Positions 6,918 to 14,663 of a stretch of DNA of 16,216 nt are shown here, piece after piece. This DNA comes from Pseudomonadota bacterium (GTDB lineage Bacteria; Desulfobacterota; Desulfobulbia; Desulfobulbales; DAOVYS01), in contig DAOVYS010000032.1 in the NCBI GenBank assembly GCA_030635485.1, forward strand, positions 1 through 16,216, written 5' to 3'. A program made the position numbers and the translations under genes. Position 1 is the first letter of the stretch, and each line of letters opens with the position of its first letter. The notes under the pieces were generated by a model. The model was not told the origin of the DNA. It was given only the letters and a program-made list of their open reading frames with translations, and searched no databases.

Positions 6918-8132
6918 TTAAGACACGAGTTCATCCGGCATGGCAAAAATTCTCTCCACCTGCCTTTTAAGGAGTTGTCCATCTTCGTCATTGACATAAA
7001 GGTTGAGACATTGTTGCCGTTCCTCTTTTGTGAAAGTTCTTGAGTTGCGGTTTTTGCTGAATGTATCGACCCATTCTACCAGATCATCTCTGGAGTCGAC
7101 ATTCCAGCTTTTCATTATATCGTGGCACTGCAGTTTGTTCGACGTTGCGCAGCGTAAATGCAATACAGGTTTGTCTAACAGTATCGCTTCCATGAATATG
7201 CTTGAAGTTGTAAACAAAAGCAGGTCCGACCATTCGATCAAGCGCCGGGAATGATCATTTGTGTCGGCAATATAGAGATTGTCATTCTTGTCCTGGTCTG
7301 GAAATTTCATTCCTCTGGTATGCGGTTTGACGATTAAAAACACATTTTCAATGCTGGTAAGAAGCTTGATAATACGCATTACTTCTTCCTTCCAGACATT
7401 ATACTTCCATTTTGAAAGCATCAGGACAATTTTGACGTATTTGGCGTCCACATCAGGCAATTTGCAGGCAGGGGTGATATGCCCGAGTTTTTTAGACCAT
7501 TCAGCGGCATAACGCGGAGAACCTATTACTTCCAGCTTTTTTGGGTCAACACCGACACCTGCTATTCTGTTTTTCAAAAATTCGTTGTTTACATGAAATA
7601 CATCCACATCATTGAGATATTGATATTTGACGTAGATTTCATTCATGTCCGAACGGTAATCGGTTTTAAAGACGTTTGCCGAGACATTCAGTCCGTGCAT
7701 GTATACGCCGACCGGGATCTTGTGTCTCCGGCCGTAACGTAACGCCTGCTGTAAAAATGTATTATTTCTTGGGTCGAACAAAAACACGCTTTTTTTTCGC
7801 ATGTCCAGTGGCAACTTGTCAAAGTCCAGTTCCAGCTCATTGTAGAACTTTGCCCTTTTGATCGTTCGACACCGTAATTTGCCATAGATGTCGGCCAGGA
7901 GGTTGATGAAAAATATTTTTTTGCTCTTTTTTACAATCGTTATTGCATCTATGTAATGGATATCAGCAAAGGTTCGAAGATAATTCAACCGGAAATCATC
8001 ACTGAAAGTATTGTCAAAATTATGGTTTACAAACACAATATTGGAATCCGGTCTCTCACATAAAATTTTGTAAGCCACCGGTGCGATATGATCTATTTCA
8101 TTATACATACTGATAAATATTATGATGTTCAT
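6918..8132 (-). CDS. GT-B-fold glycosyl/polyol-phosphate transferase-like protein
   Basis: A 404-residue protein without signal peptide or membrane helices. It has the late-half pattern of GT-B transferases of the Kdo-transferase, CDP-glycerol-transferase and UDP-GlcNAc-2-epimerase-like type: VYMHG (143-147), VIGSPR (202-207), IVKPHTRG (267-274), and SDLLLFTTSSIFMEAILLDK followed by PVLHL (302-326), a typical donor-binding segment. The N-terminal half (DDFRLNYLR, YIDAITIVKK) is not recognised. The start codon shares one base with the stop of the upstream exporter (TGATG, 8130-8134), so the two are translationally coupled. In this setting it may use the CMP-activated acid made by the operon, or another nucleotide-linked donor. 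The exact reaction is unknown. Confidence 0.78.
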   Translation of the reverse strand: MNIIIFISMYNEIDHIAPVAYKILCERPDSNIVFVNHNFDNTFSDDFRLNYLRTFADIHYIDAITIVKKSKKIFFINLLADIYGKLRCRTIKRAKFYNELELDFDKLPLDMRKKSVFLFDPRNNTFLQQALRYGRRHKIPVGVYMHGLNVSANVFKTDYRSDMNEIYVKYQYLNDVDVFHVNNEFLKNRIAGVGVDPKKLEVIGSPRYAAEWSKKLGHITPACKLPDVDAKYVKIVLMLSKWKYNVWKEEVMRIIKLLTSIENVFLIVKPHTRGMKFPDQDKNDNLYIADTNDHSRRLIEWSDLLLFTTSSIFMEAILLDKPVLHLRCATSNKLQCHDIMKSWNVDSRDDLVEWVDTFSKNRNSRTFTKEERQQCLNLYVNDEDGQLLKRQVERIFAMPDELVS

Positions 8133-9850
8133 CAGTTATTATTCTCCGTTTTTTCGGCAATAATTCCGTCTTCAAGCCGATATACGATATTAGCGATCTC
8201 CATCAGAGCCGGTTGATGTGAAATTGCCAATATTGCAATCCGTTTGCCCAGCTCTTTTATAACAGCGCATATTTCTTGCTCTGTGCCGGGATCAAGGGCG
8301 GTCGTCGCCTCATCAAGAATCAGCAGTGCGGGGTTTCGTATCAGCGCCCGTGCGATGGCAATGCGTTGTCGTTGTCCACCGGACAATTTTGCGCCCGATT
8401 CACCTACTATAGTTTTCATGGCGTCCGGCAGATTTACGACGAAATCCCATATCCCGGCCAGTTGCAGCGCCTGTTTGACGTCCTTTTCAGAAAAGCCTGA
8501 TTCGCCCAATGTTACGTTGATCAATATGCTTTCATGAAACAGTATCGTTTCCTGGGGCACATATCCTATAAGATGCCGCCATTTTTGAAGGTCAATATCG
8601 TCAAGAGTTGTTCCGTCAATCAGAATACGGCCGGATTGCGGTTTTGCCAAGCCGATTATCAGATCGGCAATGGTTGTCTTTCCGGCTCCGGATGGCCCGA
8701 TTAAGGCGGTAATCCCCCTGGCGGGTATGGTGAAGGAGACCTTTTTTAATATTTTTTTCTCCTCATAACCAAGGCATACACTGTTGAAAATAATATTTTG
8801 TTTGAGTTGCGGCGTCTTGCTACCGAAGTTGTCCTCTTTTTCTCTGTACGCCTCGATAATTGTGTTTTGGATTGACGCATAGGCGCTCTGAGCATACGCA
8901 ACCTTCTGGAAATTAGTCTGGAGTTTACTAATGTAATAGACTGTCCGCCAAAAAAGAAATGCAAGCACCAGCAAAGCGGAAATATCTATCTGCCACAATT
9001 GGCCGGCAAAATAAAATCCGATAGCAAGGGCCGCGATCTGGATGGGTTCCTGGAAAGCCCGTAGTCCTTCATTGCTGAACACCTCTTTCCTGCGGGCCAG
9101 GTTCAATTCCAGAATTTCCTTTTCCAGTAACGGTTCCAATCTGTTTTCACATGCCATGGATTTAAGCGTTTTTATCCCTTGCAGCCGGTCAATCAGATGT
9201 GATGAAATGGCCTTTAATAGACGAGTTTGCGCCAGGCCCGCATTATGGGCCAGGGAGACAAAAGCGTTGAGAGCCACCCACATGCCGAGACCCACCCCTA
9301 AAGAGGCCACTGTCACCTTCCAGGAAACGCAGAAGGCGATGGCCAGGTACACGGTGATCTGGATCGTGTTTGCGATGATTCGGCAGGCCATGGCATAACC
9401 TTTTGATGCGCGTACGGCCTCGGTTGCCAGAGCATTAGTGAATTTGCCGACAGGATGGTTGATAAAATAACCCCATCGGGCTCTTATCAAATTGTGAATA
9501 AGGGAGAGACGAAGGTCTGTCATTACATGGGCAGTGGCGTACCCGATTTGTTTTGATGCCTGTAATATTAAAGCTGTTTTCACAATAGTAAAAACGACGA
9601 TAATAGAAAGCAGGATCCCCAGTGTAGGCTTGAGACCTGCTCCTGCCAAGACGCTCTCAATGGCCCTGGTGATGGAATTGGTATTGGCCCCATCATTTGA
9701 AATCAGTCCGAGCAGGGGGAGGAATGCTGAAACGCCGACTCCTTCAGCAAGACTTGCGAAGAGAAGACAGAGCAATACAAATGCCGTATGACCGGGATAC
9801 TTTAAAAAAAATGTCTTTAGCAGACGTAGTGTGTCAAACGAATTGGCCAT
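8132..9850 (-). CDS. MsbA-type ABC exporter (fused membrane and ATPase domains), second copy
   Basis: A 572-residue half-transporter that heads the minus-strand operon. The start chosen is the ATG at 9850, giving MANSFDTLRLLKTFFLKYPG with a GGAG site about ten bases upstream; an ATG at 9940 in frame would add 30 residues with no family resemblance. The membrane domain is followed by an ATPase with Walker A GPSGAGKTT, Q-loop GYVPQE, signature LSGGQRQR, Walker B LLILDEATTALD and H-loop ISHQP. It is clearly a paralogue of the exporter at 1065-2777: long aligned stretches are nearly the same, for example MACENRLEPLLEKEILEL against MACEARLEQLLKSEILKL. Both ATPases look active, so two homodimers or one heterodimer are possible. 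The likely cargo is the lipid-linked glycan made by the locus. Confidence 0.93.
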   Translation of the reverse strand: MANSFDTLRLLKTFFLKYPGHTAFVLLCLLFASLAEGVGVSAFLPLLGLISNDGANTNSITRAIESVLAGAGLKPTLGILLSIIVVFTIVKTALILQASKQIGYATAHVMTDLRLSLIHNLIRARWGYFINHPVGKFTNALATEAVRASKGYAMACRIIANTIQITVYLAIAFCVSWKVTVASLGVGLGMWVALNAFVSLAHNAGLAQTRLLKAISSHLIDRLQGIKTLKSMACENRLEPLLEKEILELNLARRKEVFSNEGLRAFQEPIQIAALAIGFYFAGQLWQIDISALLVLAFLFWRTVYYISKLQTNFQKVAYAQSAYASIQNTIIEAYREKEDNFGSKTPQLKQNIIFNSVCLGYEEKKILKKVSFTIPARGITALIGPSGAGKTTIADLIIGLAKPQSGRILIDGTTLDDIDLQKWRHLIGYVPQETILFHESILINVTLGESGFSEKDVKQALQLAGIWDFVVNLPDAMKTIVGESGAKLSGGQRQRIAIARALIRNPALLILDEATTALDPGTEQEICAVIKELGKRIAILAISHQPALMEIANIVYRLEDGIIAEKTENNN

Positions 9851-9933
9851 TGACAGCCGACTCCAGATCCAGAAGGTAATGTGACAAGGGTATTGGCACA
9901 TTTTGAGGTGTGAATGAATAGCCTTATTACAGC

Positions 9934-9961
9934 TTGACAACCAGGAAATTCAAATGATAAT
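9934..9961 (+). promoter_or_regulatory. Probable sigma-70-type promoter for the membrane-protein gene
   Basis: A perfect -35 box TTGACA (9934-9939), a 16-base spacer and -10 box GATAAT (9956-9961, five of six consensus bases). Transcription would start near 9968-9970, about 30 bases before the ATG at 10001. Confidence 0.6.
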
Positions 9962-9981
9962 CTTGTCGACATCCCTATACT

Positions 9982-9996
9982 TTTCACGAGTGCATC
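9982..9996 (+). promoter_or_regulatory. Short leader element shared with the GT4 gene, copy 1
   Basis: The segment tttcacgagtgcatc ends four bases before the ATG of the membrane-protein gene. It recurs with one change at 11487-11501, before the GT4 gene. Its function is unknown; it could be part of the 5' leader or a regulator site. Confidence 0.35.
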
Positions 9997-10000
9997 AAGA

Positions 10001-10708
10001 ATGGAAAATCAGAAGCTATTCACGAACAGACTGTCATTGATAACCGGTTTTGTCGCTCTTGGCATTGTATTGGCCGTTTTTTTGGGTGATGAGACCGTAA
10101 TAGAGACTCTTTCCGCGGAAGATGGACTGATTGAAAATATCAGTGCCGGTCTCTGGTTCATCGGTTTTGTGATCTGCATTGTACGATTGTTAGGCAAGCA
10201 TTTGAACAGATACAGACTGTTTTTATTGTTCTGGGCGTTATTTTGTTTTTTTTGCCTGGGCGAAGAGACAAGTTGGTTCCAACGGTTTATTCACTATTCT
10301 TCTCCTTCCTGCATTGAGAATATTAATGCACAGGATGAATTTAATTTACATAATATAGATTTTTTTCAAGGCGGGAACTGGGTAACCGGTGACTCTGGCT
10401 CATCCGCAAAAATTAATCTGAAGTTGTTTTTAGGCGCGCAGAATTTATTTCGATTTGGCTACCTTATCTACTTCTTGTTTATTCCAATTTTACTATATAT
10501 GGGAAGGTTAAGAACTATTGAAAAGAAATTGAATTATCCATGTCCGAATGTGTGTTTCGTGTTATCGACTTGGTCGGTTTTAATAATTTCTTTCGTTTTT
10601 GTGTTTTTCAATAGAGAGATAAAATCATCGCTCGCGGAAACCAGGGAAATGTTGTACGCCCTGTTTATCCTGTTATATATTTATACGCACTTGAAGGGAC
10701 GTAACTGA
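10001..10708 (+). CDS. Multi-pass membrane protein of unknown function with EDGLIE, GEETSW and NxQDExNLHN motifs
   Basis: A 235-residue inner-membrane protein with about six predicted helices (roughly 12-28, 47-64, 71-87, 147-168, 184-203 and 215-230). Conserved-looking polar motifs sit at the membrane edges: EDGLIEN (40-46), GEETSWFQRF (87-96), NAQDEFNLHN (109-118) and AETREM (212-217). I recall this combination from uncharacterised bacterial membrane proteins but cannot name a family. The clustered acids, His and Asn could form a metal or catalytic site. The gene is more AT-rich than the right block, has its own promoter, and converges on the regulator gene 28 bases downstream. The start is the first ATG, with only a weak ribosome site (AAGA). 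A role in the glycan locus is inferred only from position. Confidence 0.8.
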   Translation: MENQKLFTNRLSLITGFVALGIVLAVFLGDETVIETLSAEDGLIENISAGLWFIGFVICIVRLLGKHLNRYRLFLLFWALFCFFCLGEETSWFQRFIHYSSPSCIENINAQDEFNLHNIDFFQGGNWVTGDSGSSAKINLKLFLGAQNLFRFGYLIYFLFIPILLYMGRLRTIEKKLNYPCPNVCFVLSTWSVLIISFVFVFFNREIKSSLAETREMLYALFILLYIYTHLKGRN

Positions 10709-10736
10709 TTGCCTGTGATCGTTTACGAAGGGAGAA

Positions 10737-11327
10737 TCAGGATCGTAATATAAACACCTTCCTATCATTTCCCAGGTCATTTTCCAGCCTCGTTTTTGTT
10801 TGTTCAGGTTGATCCAGGTCAGTAATAAGTATTGTCCCTTTACCTAGTTTTTCAATCTTGTTGATCGGGAGTATCGGCAACCCGTAAAAGGATGTCTGAT
10901 CCGGTTTGTCGCTGATCACCCCGATCAGTTCAAGTGGAGTCTCCTGCAGAAACAGATAAGTAAGCTCAGCCACCTCTCCGGTTCCGTACAAGATCACACT
11001 CGAGATTCCTTTTGAAACTATATGTTCCAACTGGGAGCGGATTAATACTTTCATGTTGGAATAGAATCGCAGAGAGTATTTCATATACTCCAGAGTCAGG
11101 CGGGATTTTTCGGTGAAACCTTTTGGTGTGAGGAGGTATCGAGCTCGGTTAGGCGGGAGAGTTGTTATTTTGAAGTATCCCTTTTTCAACAACCGTTTCA
11201 TGAACTGGTTGACCAATCCAAGAGATATGCTCAACCGTTTGGAAAGTTCTCGTTGGCTTAACTGATTGTCAGCCTCGATTTCCTTAAGGATATGTAAAGT
11301 CGTGAGAGATTTTTTTTCCATATTCAT
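10737..11327 (-). CDS. Winged-helix (EPS-associated MarR-like) regulator with Rossmann-like C-terminal domain
   Basis: A regulator of about 196 residues. The N-terminal part is a winged helix: NQLSQRELSKRLSISLGLVN followed by QFMKRLLKKGYF is the helix-turn-helix, then RARYLLTPKGFTEKSRLTLE. This is the pattern of the MarR-type regulators found in exopolysaccharide clusters. The C-terminal part, VILYGTGEVAELTYLFL then LIGVISD and FYGLPILP, resembles the nucleotide-binding N-terminus of PglD-type sugar acyltransferases and could sense a nucleotide sugar or cofactor. A TTG at 11372 in frame would give 211 residues, but that TTGACA is better read as a -35 box. ATG codons at 11327 and 11321 are the likely starts; neither has a clear ribosome site. 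The start lies inside a perfect palindrome, which suggests autoregulation. It is transcribed away from the GT4 cluster. Confidence 0.85.
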   Translation of the reverse strand: MNMEKKSLTTLHILKEIEADNQLSQRELSKRLSISLGLVNQFMKRLLKKGYFKITTLPPNRARYLLTPKGFTEKSRLTLEYMKYSLRFYSNMKVLIRSQLEHIVSKGISSVILYGTGEVAELTYLFLQETPLELIGVISDKPDQTSFYGLPILPINKIEKLGKGTILITDLDQPEQTKTRLENDLGNDRKVFILRS

Positions 11328-11349
11328 GTTCAAATTTTGAACATGAATA
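11321..11349. promoter_or_regulatory. Perfect 29-bp palindrome, probable operator of the regulator
   Basis: Left arm tattcatgttcaaa (11321-11334), one central base, right arm tttgaacatgaata (11336-11349); all 14 pairs match. It covers the regulator's start codon and the probable -10 region of its promoter, so a bound dimer would block its own transcription. Its symmetry and length suit a winged-helix dimer. I saw no second full copy in the window. Confidence 0.75.
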
Positions 11350-11372
11350 CTTAAAAATGTAAATTCTGTCAA
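11344..11372 (-). promoter_or_regulatory. Probable promoter of the regulator gene
   Basis: Reading leftwards: a perfect TTGACA (11372-11367), a 17-base spacer, and TATTCA (11349-11344), a weak -10 that is also the edge of the palindrome. The start of transcription would lie near 11337, leaving a leader of only about ten bases before the ATG at 11327. Confidence 0.45.
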
Positions 11373-11443
11373 TTAAAAAATCTGATTCAGGGGATCTGTC
11401 ATTATGTTATATGGGAATGGGAAAAATTTCTCGCTTCAGGGAA

Positions 11444-11472
11444 TTGTTTTATGGGCTATTTGGTGCTATAAC
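11444..11472 (+). promoter_or_regulatory. Candidate promoter of the right-hand (GT4-asnB) operon
   Basis: TTGTTT (11444-11449), a 17-base spacer and TATAAC (11467-11472, five of six -10 consensus bases). It would give a leader of about 45 bases before the ATG at 11523. The -35 box is weak, so an activator may be needed. Confidence 0.42.
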
Positions 11473-11486
11473 AAGGCCTTGATCAT

Positions 11487-11501
11487 TTTTACGAGTGCAT
11501 C
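11487..11501 (+). promoter_or_regulatory. Short leader element shared with the membrane-protein gene, copy 2
   Basis: The segment ttttacgagtgcatc matches 9982-9996 at 14 of 15 bases. It lies 21 bases before the GT4 start, downstream of the candidate promoter, so it would be in the 5' leader of the mRNA. Confidence 0.35.
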
Positions 11502-11522
11502 GGGCCTGTCTTTGAGCGGACT

Positions 11523-12653
11523 ATGAAAAAGATATTTCACATAATTTCCTCTCTTTCAACCGGCGGAGCGGAGATGATGCTCTACAAACTGCTCAGCCGG
11601 ATGGATTCCGAGGTTTTTCTTCCAGAGGTTGTTTCCCTGACCGACATTGGTTCGGTGGGCAGGCGGATTCTTGATCTGGGGATTCGTGTGCGGTCCCTTG
11701 GCATGTCCAGGGGATCTCTGAGTCCGATAAAGCTCTTGAAACTTGTTCAATGGCTGCGTATCGGCCGGCCTGAACTTATCCAGACCTGGATGTACCACGC
11801 TGATCTGATTGGATCAATCGCAACATTTGCCGCCGGTCATATCCCCGTGGTCTGGAATATCCGGCAGACAAATCTTTCACCGGAATTCAACAAGCGGTCC
11901 ACTATCTGGACGGCAAGGCTGTGTGCAAGGCTCTCCGGCCGGTTGCCGTACGGGATTATCTGCAATTCGCATGTCTCATGCTCCGCACATGTCGACTTCG
12001 GGTATGATAAAGACAAAATGGTCGTGATTCCTAACGGATTTGATCTTGATCTCTTTAAGCCTGATTCTGCCATGCGGAGTTCCGTGCGAAAGGAGCTTGG
12101 ACTGGCTGACAACACCCTTCTGATCGGCCTGATAGCGAGATTTGACCCTCAGAAGGACCACCATAATTTTATCCGGGCCGCCTCTCTTGTGTCCGCCATC
12201 TGGCCGGATGCTCATTTTGTTCTTTGCGGCAAATATATAACCCGAGAAAATTCTATGTTAGCCGGTTGGATAAGTGATGAAGGTCTTGATGACAAATGTA
12301 CCCTTCTGGGTGAACGGCACGATATCCCAGAGATAAATTCCGCGCTGGATATTGCCTGCTCCTCGTCAACAGGGGAAGGGTTTCCAAATGTGGTGGGCGA
12401 GGCAATGGCATGCGGCGTTCCATGCGTGGTTACCGATGTCGGGGATTCAGCGCTTATTGTAGGTGATACGGGCAGGGTGGCACCTCCTGAGGATCACAGG
12501 GCGTTTGCCGCCGCACTGGCCGAGTTGATTGATATGGGACCTCTTGAACGGACGCGTCTCGGGAAGAGGGCGCGATCCAGGATTGAAGAACATTTCAGTC
12601 TGGCTGACGTTGCGGCAAGATATGAGAAGTTGTATCTGGAATTAGCATTTTAA
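11523..12653 (+). CDS. GT4-family glycosyltransferase
   Basis: A 376-residue retaining GT-B glycosyltransferase that adds a sugar from a nucleotide-sugar donor to the lipid-linked glycan on the cytoplasmic face of the membrane. The acceptor-side glycine motif is STGGAEMML (12-20). VIPNGFDLDLF (168-178), GLIARFDPQKDH (202-213, with Arg206 and Lys211 as likely phosphate contacts) and the E-x7-E segment GEGFPNVVGEAMACG (284-298, Glu285 and Glu293) are classic GT4 features. Length is normal and no membrane helix is present. The ATG is preceded by GAGCGGA. It is the first gene of the plus-strand block, 13 bases ahead of the asparagine synthase. The sugar cannot be deduced. Confidence 0.95.
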   Translation: MKKIFHIISSLSTGGAEMMLYKLLSRMDSEVFLPEVVSLTDIGSVGRRILDLGIRVRSLGMSRGSLSPIKLLKLVQWLRIGRPELIQTWMYHADLIGSIATFAAGHIPVVWNIRQTNLSPEFNKRSTIWTARLCARLSGRLPYGIICNSHVSCSAHVDFGYDKDKMVVIPNGFDLDLFKPDSAMRSSVRKELGLADNTLLIGLIARFDPQKDHHNFIRAASLVSAIWPDAHFVLCGKYITRENSMLAGWISDEGLDDKCTLLGERHDIPEINSALDIACSSSTGEGFPNVVGEAMACGVPCVVTDVGDSALIVGDTGRVAPPEDHRAFAAALAELIDMGPLERTRLGKRARSRIEEHFSLADVAARYEKLYLELAF

Positions 12654-12666
12654 GGAGATTGAACCC

Positions 12667-14613
12667 TTGTGCGGTTTTTGCGGTTATCTGGCCCTGAATA
12701 ATCAGACATCATCCGGTGAGATTGAAAATACGGTTTTACGGATGACCCGGACCCTGCATCACAGAGGGCCTGATGATTCCGGTGTCTGGGTGGATGCTGA
12801 ATCAGGGATCGCGTTTGGCCATTGCCGTCTTTCGGTAATCGACCTTTCCGCGACAGGGAAACAGCCTATGCACTCGGCCTGCGGCCGATATGTTATTGCC
12901 TATAACGGTGAGGTCTATAACCATCTGGACCTGAGCCGGGAACTTTCCGAGGCAGGCGTTGTATTTAAGGGACATTCGGACACCGAGGTCATTCTAGCCG
13001 CCATCTCCAGATGGGGGATTCCCGGCGCCGTGCAGCGGTTTAATGGGATGTTCGCATTCTCAGTCTGGGATAAAAAGGAACGGGTTCTGTGGCTTGCGCG
13101 TGACAGAATGGGAGAAAAACCCTTATATTACGGGCAGATGAACGGTATTTTCTTTTTTGGTTCGGAACTGAAATCATTACGTGTCCATCCGTTATTCCGT
13201 GAGGAAATCAATCGCGGCGCACTGGCGCTTTTTATGCGTCACAACTGCATCCCCGCGCCTTATTCCATCTTCAGCAACATCAGTAAACTGCTTCCCGGGA
13301 CCATTCTGTCGGTAAGTGTTTCAAGCTCGGGTTTTGAGACATCACTTCTCCGGTACTGGTCATTAAGGGAAGTCGCGGAAACAGGTGTGCGGAAATGTCA
13401 GGAGATCGGAGAAGAGGAGGCAATCTCACGCCTTGAGTCTCTTCTGCTTGATGCGGTCAGGATGCGGATGAAGGCCGACGTGCCGGTGGGGGCGTTTCTT
13501 TCCGGCGGGATCGACTCTTCCATTGTGGTCGCCCTTATGCAGACCTTAAGTTCACGCCCTGTCAGGACATTTACCATCGGATACAGTGAGACCGGTTATA
13601 ACGAGGCAAAAGACGCAAAGCAGGTCGCCTCTCATCTGGGTACCGATCATACGGAACTCTATATTACTCCGGCTGAGGCCATGGCCGTAATCCCTCGCCT
13701 GCCTGCCCTGTATGATGAGCCGTTTTCAGATGCGTCCCAGATTCCGACTTTTCTGGTGTCTCAGCTTACCAGGGAACAGGTGACAGTGAGCCTTTCAGGT
13801 GATGGAGGTGATGAGCTGTTCGGCGGATATAACCGGCATGTATGGTGTAAAAAAATTTGGAACAGAATCAGTGCATGTCCTGAAACTCTGCGAAAGGTCT
13901 TGTCCGGAGGGATAAACACGATCTCCCCCGCTAAATGGGAATCCATTGCAGGTATAATGCAGCCGCTTTTTCCAGAGCGTGTCAGGCAGCGCGATCCCGT
14001 GGGCAAGCTGCTTAAGATCGGAGACATTCTGACAGCGGAAACATTGACTGATGTGTATCATATCCTCACCTCTCACTGGCAGGACCCCGAATCAGTGGTT
14101 GTTGACGCAAAGGAACCCCTGACCCTTTTAACCGATCCCGGCCGACACGCGGATGTGGGTGATTTTGTCAATCTCATGATGTATCTTGACATGATGACCT
14201 ATCTTTCTGATGACATTCTGGTAAAGATGGACAGGGCAAGCATGGGGGTCAGTCTTGAAGCGCGGATACCCATGCTGGACCACAGGCTGGTGGAATTTGC
14301 CTGGCAGGTTCCCTTGGGCATGAAGATTCGTAACGGGCAGGGCAAATGGATACTGCGCCAAGTTTTGTACCGTCATGTTCCCAGAGAGATGATCGAACGG
14401 CCCAAGATGGGTTTTGCAATACCGATTGATAGTTGGCTTCGTGGGCCGCTCAGGGACTGGGCCGAGGATCTGCTTGATCCCAAGAGATTGCGGGAACAGG
14501 GGTTTTTCAACGAACAGGCGGTACGCGGGAAGTGGGAAGAACATCTTTCCGGACGCCGTAATTGGCATCATCACCTCTGGGATGTACTGATGTTTCAGGC
14601 CTGGCTTGTATAA
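12667..14613 (+). CDS. asnB: Glutamine-hydrolysing asparagine synthase-type amidotransferase
   Basis: A 648-residue two-domain enzyme. The N-terminal class II glutaminase has the nucleophile Cys2 directly after the initiator, then HHRGPDDSG (31-39), YNGEVYN (79-85) and GHSDTE (102-107). The synthetase domain has the ATP pyrophosphatase loop FLSGGIDSS (277-285) and SLSGDGGDELFGGY (375-388). Because the Cys must be exposed by removal of the first Met, the start is forced to the TTG at 12667; AAGGAG lies upstream at suitable distance. In polysaccharide clusters such enzymes often amidate a sugar carboxylate rather than make asparagine, and a sugar acid is just what the neighbouring operon may produce. 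Free asparagine synthesis cannot be excluded. It is co-transcribed with the GT4 gene. Confidence 0.95.
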   Translation: MCGFCGYLALNNQTSSGEIENTVLRMTRTLHHRGPDDSGVWVDAESGIAFGHCRLSVIDLSATGKQPMHSACGRYVIAYNGEVYNHLDLSRELSEAGVVFKGHSDTEVILAAISRWGIPGAVQRFNGMFAFSVWDKKERVLWLARDRMGEKPLYYGQMNGIFFFGSELKSLRVHPLFREEINRGALALFMRHNCIPAPYSIFSNISKLLPGTILSVSVSSSGFETSLLRYWSLREVAETGVRKCQEIGEEEAISRLESLLLDAVRMRMKADVPVGAFLSGGIDSSIVVALMQTLSSRPVRTFTIGYSETGYNEAKDAKQVASHLGTDHTELYITPAEAMAVIPRLPALYDEPFSDASQIPTFLVSQLTREQVTVSLSGDGGDELFGGYNRHVWCKKIWNRISACPETLRKVLSGGINTISPAKWESIAGIMQPLFPERVRQRDPVGKLLKIGDILTAETLTDVYHILTSHWQDPESVVVDAKEPLTLLTDPGRHADVGDFVNLMMYLDMMTYLSDDILVKMDRASMGVSLEARIPMLDHRLVEFAWQVPLGMKIRNGQGKWILRQVLYRHVPREMIERPKMGFAIPIDSWLRGPLRDWAEDLLDPKRLREQGFFNEQAVRGKWEEHLSGRRNWHHHLWDVLMFQAWLV

Positions 14614-14616
14614 TAT

Positions 14617-14648
14617 AATTACGAATTAGGAATTACGAATTAGGAATT
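14617..14648. repeat. Tandem repeat, 14-bp unit, about 2.3 copies
   Basis: The unit aattacgaattagg occurs at 14617-14630 and 14631-14644, with a partial third copy (aatt). It fills most of the 50-base gap between the asnB stop and the epimerase start. Similar AATTACGAATTA-type short repeats are scattered in many environmental bacterial genomes (recalled, not searched). Confidence 0.85.
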
Positions 14649-14663
14649 TTGTAACCGTTCACC

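Larger units (their letters stand above)
9851..10000. other. Divergent intergenic region between exporter operon and membrane-protein gene
   Basis: This 150-base region must drive the minus-strand operon and the plus-strand membrane-protein gene. A plausible plus-strand promoter is listed separately. On the minus strand I see only weak candidates: TTGTCA (9935-9940), overlapping the opposite -35 box, followed by TATTCA with too short a spacer, and TTGAAT followed 18 bases later by TAATAA. No clear operator palindrome is visible. Confidence 0.6.

Noticed and set aside
9893..9908. Sigma-54-like TGGCAC element in the divergent intergenic region
   Set aside because: The required GC-containing -12 element is absent at the correct distance.
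11328..11372. TTG at 11372 as start of the regulator
   Set aside because: The TTGACA there makes a better -35 box, and the added residues are encoded by the palindrome and spacer rather than by a conserved domain.
14128..14574. 148-codon open frame antisense to the asparagine synthase
   Set aside because: It mirrors the conserved synthetase domain and has no recognisable protein features.
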